DNA from: Candidatus Latescibacterota bacterium
Lineage (GTDB): Bacteria > Latescibacterota > MVCY01
DNA: 9,375 nucleotides
Assembly: GCA_030640765.1 (NCBI GenBank)
Contig: DAOWIT010000061.1
Span: 1 to 9,375 of the forward strand
Reading direction: 5' to 3'
Below the pieces are notes generated by a model that saw only the letters and a list, made by a program, of their open reading frames with translations, did no database searches and was not told the origin of the DNA. The position numbers and the translations under genes were made by a program. This document shows, in pieces, positions 1 to 6,412 of the stretch; the first letter of the stretch is position 1; the number at the start of each line of letters is the position of its first letter.

Positions 1-20
1 CTACTTCAAATCAGCAATAG

Positions 21-45
21 ATTCCCGCTAAAAACGTGCGGGAAT
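21..45. repeat. Perfect 8-bp hairpin, REP-like
   Basis: ATTCCCGC (21-28) and GCGGGAAT (38-45) form a perfect 8-bp stem around a 9-base loop. Neither strand has a T run after the stem, so it is not a standard intrinsic terminator. From general knowledge, hairpins of the form ATTCCCGC...GCGGGAATGACA are common dispersed intergenic repeats in many bacteria. Calling it a REP-type repeat is inference, because only one copy lies in this window. It could still mark the 3' end of a gene to the left of the window. Confidence 0.55.
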
Positions 46-92
46 GACAAATTCGGACAGACACTAAACAACCGAGACCTTAAGGAGGTGGT

Positions 93-1376
93 ATGGCGCA
101 TATTGTTCCCTTCCGGGCAATGTTGTATAATGAGGAAAAGGTGGGGGGAGTAGACTCGGTCGTGGCTCCTCCCTGGGATGTGATCTCCCCTGAACTGCAG
201 GAGGAGCTTTATCGGCGGAGTCAGTGGAATGCCGTCAGGCTGATCTTCGGTAAACAGCTCCCTGGGGATAATGAGCAGGAGAACCGGGACACAAGGGCTA
301 ACGCATTCTGGAAAAAGTGGCTGCAGGAGCGAGTCTTGGTGCAAGACCCCTTGCCAGCGATATATGTATGCCGGGAAACCTACAGTCTCCCTACCAGGGA
401 GGAGAAAACCCGCTGGGGATTTATCGCCCTGATCCGCTTAGAGGAATTCACCTCTGGTGTGATCCATCCCCACGAAAACACCATAGCGAGGGCGAAAACA
501 GACCGAATGGGCCTTATTCGCAACTGTAAGGCCAACTTCAGTCCCATCTTATCCCTTTATTCGGATCCAGAACTAACTATAGAAAAAACAGTGATGCCCC
601 GTATTGGAGACAGTCCGGATATCAGGGTTACTAATCCCGATGGGGTGAAGCGAGAGATCTACAGGGTCACTCAGCCAGAGCTGATTGAGCAGGTGACAGA
701 GAAAATGGAACCCAAGGTGGTCTTTATCGCCGATGGGCATCACCGCTACGAGACAGCTTTAGCCTTTCGGGACGAGATGCGCCGTAAATATCCGGGACAA
801 ACAGGTGGCTGGGATTATGTCCTTATGTATTTCACCAACCTCTGTAATTCTGGCCTCACCATTCTACCTGTGCATCGTGTGCTTAAGGGAATCGCCCAAT
901 TTGACCTGGAGAAGTTCTTGTCCCGGATAGAGGAGTTTTTCTATTTTGAATCCCTCGAATACCCACCGCAGAATATGTTGAATCGATTGCAAGATGAAGA
1001 AGGAGGAACCTTCGGTCTTTATGCTTCGGAGAGATTCTTTCTGTTCAAACTGAAGGATCAAAACCTGGTGAATGAATTTGTGACCGAGCCCAAATCAGCC
1101 CAGTGGAGGAGATTAGATGTGGCGATACTGCACTCACTGGTAATCCGACATATTCTCGGGATACAACCTACCAATACAGAGATTCTCTACTCCGCCGATG
1201 CTCAAAAGGCGGTCAGCCTGGTCAAGGAGGGGCAGTATCAATTGGCATTGTTCCTCAAGGCAGTGACAGCAGAGCAATTAGAGACGGTGGCCGGTCAGGA
1301 CGAGAGAATGCCGCCTAAGTCGACTTATTTTTATCCCAAGGTCCCCAGCGGTCTGGTGATGAACAAGATATTGTGA
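93..1376 (+). CDS. DUF1015 family protein (COG4198-type), function unknown
   Basis: This 427-residue protein matches the DUF1015 family, found in many anaerobes and other bacteria and of unproven biochemical role. Family hallmarks seen are APPWDVIS near residues 25-32, HPHENT at 125-130, the signature IADGHHRYETAL at 212-223, and LPVHRV at 258-263. The His- and Asp-rich signature suggests a metal or phosphate site, but that is inference. Length is usual for the family and there is no signal peptide or membrane segment, so it should be cytosolic. The start is well fixed: TAAGGAGGTG at 81-90 lies just before the ATG, and the N-terminal IVPFRA is typical. In some genomes DUF1015 genes lie near serine biosynthesis genes, but none is seen here. 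A terminator-like hairpin follows, so it is probably not co-transcribed with the activase gene. Confidence 0.9.
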   Translation: MAHIVPFRAMLYNEEKVGGVDSVVAPPWDVISPELQEELYRRSQWNAVRLIFGKQLPGDNEQENRDTRANAFWKKWLQERVLVQDPLPAIYVCRETYSLPTREEKTRWGFIALIRLEEFTSGVIHPHENTIARAKTDRMGLIRNCKANFSPILSLYSDPELTIEKTVMPRIGDSPDIRVTNPDGVKREIYRVTQPELIEQVTEKMEPKVVFIADGHHRYETALAFRDEMRRKYPGQTGGWDYVLMYFTNLCNSGLTILPVHRVLKGIAQFDLEKFLSRIEEFFYFESLEYPPQNMLNRLQDEEGGTFGLYASERFFLFKLKDQNLVNEFVTEPKSAQWRRLDVAILHSLVIRHILGIQPTNTEILYSADAQKAVSLVKEGQYQLALFLKAVTAEQLETVAGQDERMPPKSTYFYPKVPSGLVMNKIL

Positions 1377-1412
1377 GGCAGTTCAACAAGCAAGGGAGCA
1401 GAGGTGACTAAT

Positions 1413-1433
1413 TTCTCACTTCTCACTTCCCAC
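1413..1433. repeat. Three tandem heptamers TTCTCAC/TTCTCAC/TTCCCAC
   Basis: Three adjacent 7-base units sit in the gap after the DUF1015 gene; the third differs by one base. Read on the minus strand they follow GTGRGAA. A second heptamer array, with unit AAAAAGT, lies at 5790-5817 on the plus strand and has a similar purine-rich GT-spaced pattern. Both lie at gene 3' ends. They resemble the short tandemly repeated heptamers known from some bacterial genomes, but membership in a family is inference. Confidence 0.6.
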
Positions 1434-1457
1434 TTGTTTCCTGTAGGAGGGGTCTCC

Positions 1458-1503
1458 AGCCCCCGACTTAAACACGCCCTTATGGAAAACCACGGGGCTT
1501 TTT
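1458..1503 (+). terminator. Terminator-like hairpin with T run after the DUF1015 gene
   Basis: AGCCCCCG (1458-1465) can pair with CGGGGCT (1493-1499) with one bulged C, and the 3' arm runs straight into TTTTT (1499-1503). The GC-rich stem and T run fit an intrinsic terminator for the plus-strand DUF1015 gene, although the loop of about 27 bases is longer than usual. The hairpin starts about 80 bases after that gene's stop codon. Confidence 0.45.
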
Positions 1504-1526
1504 ACACCAGAGTCCCTATTTTTTTC

Positions 1527-1555
1527 TTGACATTTGCTGGTCTGGAGACTAAGTT
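1527..1555 (+). promoter_or_regulatory. Candidate sigma70-type promoter for the activase operon
   Basis: A perfect TTGACA lies at 1527-1532. With 17-base spacing the -10 position is TAAGTT (1550-1555), which is a weak match to TATAAT. A better AT-rich box, TTTATA, starts at 1555, but the spacing would then be too long. The location, after a terminator-like hairpin and about 85 bases before the activase start, supports a promoter. The poor -10 could mean activator-dependent or weak expression, which is inference. Confidence 0.4.
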
Positions 1556-1639
1556 TTATAAATTCGTTCCTGACCCAAAATAGAGCGAGATAAGAATAAG
1601 TAAATTTGTAACTTAAAACAAAGAAAAGACCATAAGAAT

Positions 1640-4609
1640 ATGAACAACAACAAGATATATTTAGGTATTGACATTGGTTCGGTCAGTGTAGACACGGTGG
1701 TCTTGGACCAGAGAGGAGAGGTTTTAGAAGACCACTACGACAGAATTGCTGGACAGCCGCTGAGGGCAGTGCTGAGGGTGCTGCGGGATATATTCACCCG
1801 GCATTCACCCGGACAGATAGCCGGTGTAGCTACCACCGGTTCAGGAGGGAGACTGATTGCCTCTCTGTTAGGGGGCGATTTTGTCAACGAGGTAATTGCC
1901 CAGGCCAAGGCCGTCGCCCGGCTTTACCCGAAGATGAAGACTGTCATCGAGATGGGAGGGCAAGACTCTAAACTTCTGCTTATGATCAGGGATGGAGGTT
2001 CTGAGGAGCCGCGATTGGAGGATTTTGCTGTGAGCAGCGCTTGTGCCGCTGGCACCGGTTCGTTCCTTGACCAACAGGCAAGCCGACTTAAGCTCTCCAT
2101 CGAAGAGTTCGGACAGATAGCCCTGAAATCCGAAACCCCTCCCAGAATTGCCGGACGCTGCAGCGTGTTTGCTAAAACGGATATGATCCACCTGCAGCAG
2201 ATCGCTACGCCTGACTACGACATCGTGGCCGGTCTTTGTCATGCCGTAGCCCGGAATTTCAAAAGCAATATCGGCAGAGGGAAAAAATTCAAAAAGCCCA
2301 TAGCCTTCCAGGGAGGTGTGGCAGCTAATATTGGAGTAATCAAGGGCTTCGAAGATCTATTGGATCTGGAAGAAGGGGAGTTGATCATCCCTGAGCACTT
2401 CACCTCTATGGGGGCTATTGGAGCAGTCCTAATCTCTCTGGAAAACGGGTTTAACAACAGCAACTTCAAGGGGCTGGAGACAGCGGAAGAATACCTGAAC
2501 TCTCCCCACAAGACATCTACAAAGGGGTTGCCATCCTTGAGTTATGACGATACCGGCAAGACTGGAGAGCTGCAGACCCGCCGGCTCAAAGATGGTGAAA
2601 AGGTGGACGCCTTCCTGGGAGTAGATGTAGGATCGTTGAGCACCGACCTGGTAGTGATAGACAGGGAGAAGAATGTGCTTGCCCGCCGCTACCTCTGGAC
2701 GGAGGGAAGACCTATTGAAGCAGTGCGTCGGGGGTTGAAAGAGATAGGCGAAGAGGTTGGAGATAAGGTCAATATCGTGGGGGTAGCCACTACTGGTTCA
2801 GGCCGATATATGACCGGGGACTTTATCGGTGCAGATGTGGTGCGCAACGAGATTACCACTCAGGCCACAGCAGCCCTCTACATCGATCCCAGTGTCGACA
2901 CTATATTCGAGATAGGTGGACAGGACTCAAAATATATCAGTATAGACACCGGGGCGATAGTAGACTTCGAGATGAACAAGGTCTGTGCCGCCGGCACCGG
3001 TTCGTTCTTAGAAGAACAGGCGGAGAAGCTGGGCACCAACATTATGGAGGAATTTGGCAATCTGGCCCTCCAGGCCAAGACACCTGCTAATCTGGGAGAA
3101 CGCTGCACGGTGTTTATGGAATCGGATCTCGTCGCCCACCAGCAGGAAGGTTGGACAAAGGAGAACTTGATCGGCGGACTCTGCTATTCCATCGTCTACA
3201 ACTACCTTAACCGAGTAGTGGGAGATAAAAGGGTGGGAAATAACATCTTTTTCCAAGGAGGAGTTGCCTGGAACAAGGGAGTGGTGGCCGCCTTTGAGAA
3301 GGTGCTGGGCAAAAAGGTGACCGTCCCGCCCCAACATGATGTTACCGGAGCCATAGGAGCCGCTATCCTGGTGATGGAAGAGCGTACCTGGGAGAGGAGC
3401 AGATTTAAGGGGTTTGACCTCAGCGATCGCAAATACCAGGTTAGCACCTTCAACTGCAATGGATGCGACAATCAGTGTAACATAAAGAAAGTTACCATAG
3501 AGGGCGAAGACCCCCTCTTTTACGGAGCAAGGTGCGAGAAATACGAAATCAAAAAGAAAAAACCGAAGGTTGACCCTCTGCCAGACCTTTTTGCCGAGAG
3601 AGAGGAACTCCTCTGGGGGCGGTATGAAGAGCCGAAAGAGACAGGGAAAGAGAGGATCGGAATTCCCAGGGTGCTGTTTTTCCACGAGAGTTTCCCTTAT
3701 TGGCATAGCTTCTTCACCGAGTTGGACTTCCAGGTGGTTCTATCCGACCCCACTAATCAGAAGATAATCAACACCTCGATAGAAACTATTGCCTCAGAGT
3801 CATGTTTCCCGATAGAGATCTGTCACGGGCATGTTTTAAACCTGTTGTCTAAGGGGGTTGATTATATATTCCTTCCCAGCATCATCAATCGGGAGGACCC
3901 TGACTCCAGATTCCTTCAGAGTTACAATTGTCCCTTGGTTCAGTCTATTCCCTACCTCATCAGGGCGGCTTTGGACATAGATGAGAACATGTTGCTACTC
4001 CCTCCTATTTACTTCCGGCGTGGCAAGAAGCATGTTCAAGAGGTGTTGACCAAATTGGGACAGCAATTGGGGAGGACAGCCAAACAAGTCCAGAAGGCTG
4101 TCCGTTTGGCTGACGAGTCCCAGGAGGCATTCTATACCAATATCCAGAACAGGGGCAAAGAGATACTTGCCCATCTTCCGGAAGACAAATGGACAGTGGT
4201 GATTCTCAGCCGTCCCTATAATGGGTGTGACCGGGGGTTGAACCTTAATCTGCCCAAAAAACTTCTGGATATGGAAGTTCTGGCTATTCCTATGGATTTT
4301 ATCCCCTTGCACCAGGGCGATATCGCTGAGGAATTTCCCAATATGTATTGGTATTACGGCCAGAGGATACTCAGTGCCGTTGAACTTATCAGGGATAATC
4401 CCCGGCTGCACGCGATTTACATCTGCAACTTCAGGTGTGGTCCTGACTCCTTTATCGCTCACTTGGTCAGAGAAAAGATGGGGGGCAAGCCCTACCTGCA
4501 ATTAGAGGTGGACGAACATTCGGCTGACGCTGGGATTATTACCCGCTGCGAGGCGTTCTTCGACAGCTTAAAAGGTGTACAGCGCAAGAAAAAGAGAGGT
4601 ATTGGCTGA
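1640..4609 (+). CDS. Double BadF/HgdC-type ATPase activase fused to a DUF2229/HgdB-like domain
   Basis: This 989-residue cytosolic protein belongs to the acyl-CoA dehydratase activase-related family. ASKHA ATPase domain 1 (about residues 5-268) has LGIDIGSVSVD, ATTGSGG, EMGGQDSK, and cluster-type cysteines C135 (CAAGTGSF) and C174 (RCSVF). Domain 2 (about 323-580) repeats these with GVDVGSLSTD, EIGGQDSK, C449 (CAAGTGSF) and C489 (RCTVF). Between it and the C-terminal part is CNGCDNQC (C606, C609, C613) plus C632, a probable Fe-S or zinc site. The DUF2229/HgdB-like part (about 672-980) has SCFP (C722), YNCP (C764), FRCGPDS (C933) and ends in DEHSADAGIITRCEAF. Known relatives use ATP to push one electron at very low potential onto a partner enzyme; the substrate here is unknown. 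In many genomes the protein continues to about 1400 residues, and the missing part is the next gene. The start has no clear Shine-Dalgarno site, but the first ATPase motif begins at residue 7, so it cannot lie far downstream. Confidence 0.93.
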   Translation: MNNNKIYLGIDIGSVSVDTVVLDQRGEVLEDHYDRIAGQPLRAVLRVLRDIFTRHSPGQIAGVATTGSGGRLIASLLGGDFVNEVIAQAKAVARLYPKMKTVIEMGGQDSKLLLMIRDGGSEEPRLEDFAVSSACAAGTGSFLDQQASRLKLSIEEFGQIALKSETPPRIAGRCSVFAKTDMIHLQQIATPDYDIVAGLCHAVARNFKSNIGRGKKFKKPIAFQGGVAANIGVIKGFEDLLDLEEGELIIPEHFTSMGAIGAVLISLENGFNNSNFKGLETAEEYLNSPHKTSTKGLPSLSYDDTGKTGELQTRRLKDGEKVDAFLGVDVGSLSTDLVVIDREKNVLARRYLWTEGRPIEAVRRGLKEIGEEVGDKVNIVGVATTGSGRYMTGDFIGADVVRNEITTQATAALYIDPSVDTIFEIGGQDSKYISIDTGAIVDFEMNKVCAAGTGSFLEEQAEKLGTNIMEEFGNLALQAKTPANLGERCTVFMESDLVAHQQEGWTKENLIGGLCYSIVYNYLNRVVGDKRVGNNIFFQGGVAWNKGVVAAFEKVLGKKVTVPPQHDVTGAIGAAILVMEERTWERSRFKGFDLSDRKYQVSTFNCNGCDNQCNIKKVTIEGEDPLFYGARCEKYEIKKKKPKVDPLPDLFAEREELLWGRYEEPKETGKERIGIPRVLFFHESFPYWHSFFTELDFQVVLSDPTNQKIINTSIETIASESCFPIEICHGHVLNLLSKGVDYIFLPSIINREDPDSRFLQSYNCPLVQSIPYLIRAALDIDENMLLLPPIYFRRGKKHVQEVLTKLGQQLGRTAKQVQKAVRLADESQEAFYTNIQNRGKEILAHLPEDKWTVVILSRPYNGCDRGLNLNLPKKLLDMEVLAIPMDFIPLHQGDIAEEFPNMYWYYGQRILSAVELIRDNPRLHAIYICNFRCGPDSFIAHLVREKMGGKPYLQLEVDEHSADAGIITRCEAFFDSLKGVQRKKKRGIG

Positions 4610-4610
4610 A

Positions 4611-5798
4611 ATGGAGCGAACGATTTACATCCCCAATATGGCAGACCATGCCTATTCGTTGAGTGCCGCTTTAAGAGCCTTTGGCATATCGGCGGAGGCA
4701 CTACCTGAGCCCGATGAAGAGACGCTACTGTTGGGTAGGAAATACTCTACCGGCAAAGAGTGTTTCCCCTTTATCGTCACCACCGGCGATTTCTTAAAGA
4801 AGGTACAAGAACCCGGGTTTGACCCAGACGGAGCGGCTTTCTTTATGCCTTTAGCCAGTGGCCCCTGCCGTTTCGGACAATACAGCCAGATGCATCGGGT
4901 CTTCTTAGACAGGTTGGGACACAAAGAGGTAGCCGTTATCTCTCCCACTTCAGAGGACTCTTATGCAGAGATAGGTGGAGCCAGTCTAAAGTTGCGTATC
5001 AGGACTTGGCAAGCAATGGTAGCTACCGATATCCTGCAAAAACTACTGCACGAGACAAGGCCGTACGAGATCGATCAGGGGGAAACTGACCGGGTGTACA
5101 AAAAAGCCCTGACTAAATTAGCTGAGGCGATAGAAAAGGGTAGAAATCTGGTAAAGACTATGAAGCAAATTGCCAAAGAGGTCAGACAGATAAAGCTCGA
5201 CCGCCGAGAGCGAAAACCGATCATCGGGGTACTGGGTGAGATATTTATGCGCAACAATCGTTTCAGCAATGAGAATATAATAAGAAAGGTAGAAGATTTG
5301 GGAGGTGAGGTGTGGTTGGCCCCGGTATCAGAGTGGGTTTACTACACCACTCAAAGATATAAAGAGGACAGCGTTGCTGAGCATAGATATCTCGACATTC
5401 TGAAGGCAATTCTCCAGGAAAAAGTGCAGAGATACTACGAACATCGCTTGGAGAAACCGGTTAAGGAACTGCTGCTGAACAACGAAGAGCCACCCATAAC
5501 CGAGGTGCTTCACTACAGCGCCCCCTACCTCCATTTCTCCTTCGGCGGAGAGGCAATTCTAACCATCGGAAAGGCAATTGACTACATCAACAAAGGGGCC
5601 TCAGGTATCATCAATGTAATGCCTTTCACTTGTATACCGGGAACTGTGGTAGCCGTTATCTCTAAAAAATTCAGGGAGGATTTTAACGGCATCCCCTTCC
5701 TTAACGCCTCTTACGATGGACAGGAGGATGCCAGTAGGTTAGTAAGATTGGAGGCCTTTATGCACCAGGCCAGACAGTACAGGGACAAAAAAAAGTAA
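4611..5798 (+). CDS. HgdB-like (COG3581-type) partner of the activase, split from it
   Basis: This 395-residue protein corresponds to the C-terminal part of the roughly 1400-residue fused activase-related proteins and resembles 2-hydroxyacyl-CoA dehydratase subunits. Three cysteines sit in conserved-looking contexts: C51 (GKECFPF), C86 (SGPCRFGQY) and C341 (PFTCIPGT), a likely [4Fe-4S] ligand set. The end, DGQEDASRLVRLEAF, parallels the end of the preceding protein. I chose ATG 4611, which gives MERTIYIPNM, one base after the upstream TGA and behind GAGAGG at 4594-4599. An in-frame GTG at 4575 would add 12 residues and overlap the upstream gene, and is less likely. The frame is +1 relative to the activase gene, and the 1-base gap suggests translational coupling. 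It probably forms a complex with the activase polypeptide. I see no damage to the reading frame. Confidence 0.9.
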   Translation: MERTIYIPNMADHAYSLSAALRAFGISAEALPEPDEETLLLGRKYSTGKECFPFIVTTGDFLKKVQEPGFDPDGAAFFMPLASGPCRFGQYSQMHRVFLDRLGHKEVAVISPTSEDSYAEIGGASLKLRIRTWQAMVATDILQKLLHETRPYEIDQGETDRVYKKALTKLAEAIEKGRNLVKTMKQIAKEVRQIKLDRRERKPIIGVLGEIFMRNNRFSNENIIRKVEDLGGEVWLAPVSEWVYYTTQRYKEDSVAEHRYLDILKAILQEKVQRYYEHRLEKPVKELLLNNEEPPITEVLHYSAPYLHFSFGGEAILTIGKAIDYINKGASGIINVMPFTCIPGTVVAVISKKFREDFNGIPFLNASYDGQEDASRLVRLEAFMHQARQYRDKKK

Positions 5799-5817
5799 AA
5801 AGTAAAAAGTAAAAAGA
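5790..5817. repeat. AAAAAGT heptamer array (three perfect copies plus one variant)
   Basis: Copies lie at 5790-5796, 5797-5803 and 5804-5810, and AAAAAGA follows at 5811-5817. The array begins inside the last codons of the HgdB-like gene, supplying the terminal lysines and the TAA stop, and runs into the gap. Such arrays are prone to slippage, so copy number may vary among strains. The pattern resembles the array at 1413-1433. Confidence 0.8.
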
Positions 5818-5865
5818 TAAAAGGCAGGAGATGACTTCATCTTTTATTTTCCATTTTTTCTTTGT

Positions 5866-5914
5866 AACCTTCGGTGATGAGTTACCTTAATAGTCTGGGA
5901 ACATCACCGAGGTT
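5866..5914. promoter_or_regulatory. Imperfect 13-bp inverted repeat just upstream of the ferredoxin
   Basis: AACCTTCGGTGATG (5866-5879) pairs with CATCACCGAGGTT (5902-5914) over 13 base pairs with one bulged T, around a 22-base loop. The 3' arm ends a few bases before the Shine-Dalgarno site at 5920-5927. There is no T run after it, so it is not a plus-strand terminator. It could be an mRNA leader structure affecting stability or translation, or a DNA operator; the choice is inference. A smaller alternative pairing, GTAAC (5864-5868) with GTTAC (5881-5885), would exclude it. Confidence 0.6.
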
Positions 5915-5933
5915 CAGCAGAGGAGGTTAATAA

Positions 5934-6110
5934 ATGGCTTATAAAATAACAGAGGAATGTATCGCCTGTGGCCAGTGTGTGGCTGAATGCCCGGTGGAGG
6001 CGATCACTGAAGGCGGTGACATCTATGTAATTGATCCTGAACTGTGTACTGAATGCGGCGCCTGCGCCGATGTCTGCCCGGTAGAGGCCTGCGTGTTGGA
6101 TGAGACATGA
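5934..6110 (+). CDS. 2[4Fe-4S] clostridial-type ferredoxin
   Basis: This 58-residue protein is a small soluble electron carrier. It has two full cluster motifs: C9-x2-C12-x2-C15-x3-C19-P and C38-x2-C41-x2-C44-x3-C48-P, the textbook spacing for two low-potential [4Fe-4S] clusters. A ninth cysteine, C53, lies near the C terminus. It is highly acidic, as usual for the family. A strong site, GAGGAGGT (5920-5927), precedes ATG 5934 at good distance. It lies 135 bases after the HgdB-like gene on the same strand, and ferredoxins are the usual electron donors of HgdC-type activases, so it is the likely donor for this module. That pairing is inference from context. It might also be transcribed alone, given the hairpin in its leader. 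Confidence 0.95.
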   Translation: MAYKITEECIACGQCVAECPVEAITEGGDIYVIDPELCTECGACADVCPVEACVLDET

Positions 6111-6412
6111 GCTTCCCAAAGGCTATCTCAAAGGCACTGTATTAACAATCTTAACCCTAAGTCAATTTTTCTGCAAAACGGCTCCTGCCTTTCCCGGGGA
6201 GGTCCTCTCTTCCTTCGCTGTCCCTGGGGAATGCCCATGGATAAATTATGGGAAGATTAGGCGTAAAAATCCCCATAGTACGCCACTCCTTCTTCATCAA
6301 TACCTTTCAAAAGATCGAAATCAGGCAAAATCCTCGCCTTTCGAAAGAGAGTGACTTTTCGAGCTTGAGTCGGCAATCGGCCCAGAAACCAAGATAACAG
6401 GGAGTTTAGAGC
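6111..6412. other. 302-base gap with no supported gene
   Basis: I see no convincing gene or known RNA here. It holds a perfect 10-bp palindrome, CTTTCGAAAG (6338-6347), and CCCGGG within 6190-6200. Three small open frames exist (6100-6354 +, 6248-6397 +, 6276-6157 -), none with recognisable protein features. The minus-strand one, 39 codons, does have AAGGAG nine bases before its ATG, so it is the best of a weak set. The region may carry the yhaM promoter, but no clear -35/-10 pair was found. Confidence 0.5.

Noticed and set aside
3008..3706. Long minus-strand frame of 232 codons inside the activase gene
   Set aside because: It is a shadow of the strongly supported activase frame on the other strand.
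4575..4610. Upstream GTG start for the HgdB-like gene
   Set aside because: It would add 12 charged residues that overlap the upstream gene; ATG 4611 gives the compact N terminus MERTIYIPN and fits stop-restart coupling.
4580..4610. Programmed frameshift joining the activase and HgdB-like genes
   Set aside because: The A-rich stretch would favour a -1 slip, but a +1 shift is needed, and the second gene has its own well-placed start.
5811..5848. AAAAGAT...ATCTTTT as a terminator after the HgdB-like gene
   Set aside because: The stem is short and made almost only of A-T pairs; it is better seen as a by-product of the A-rich repeat array, though weak termination is not excluded.
6157..6276. 39-codon minus-strand frame with AAGGAG nine bases before ATG
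   Set aside because: The ribosome site is good, but the predicted peptide is proline- and charge-rich with no known motif, and there is no promoter or conservation evidence.
6100..6354. 84-codon plus-strand frame overlapping the end of the ferredoxin gene
   Set aside because: It has no ribosome site of its own, no recognisable domain and biased low-complexity composition; the ferredoxin frame it overlaps is certain.
6248..6397. 49-codon plus-strand frame just before yhaM (begins MGRLGVKIPIVRHSFF)
   Set aside because: No Shine-Dalgarno site before its ATG and no family resemblance; it could be a chance frame.
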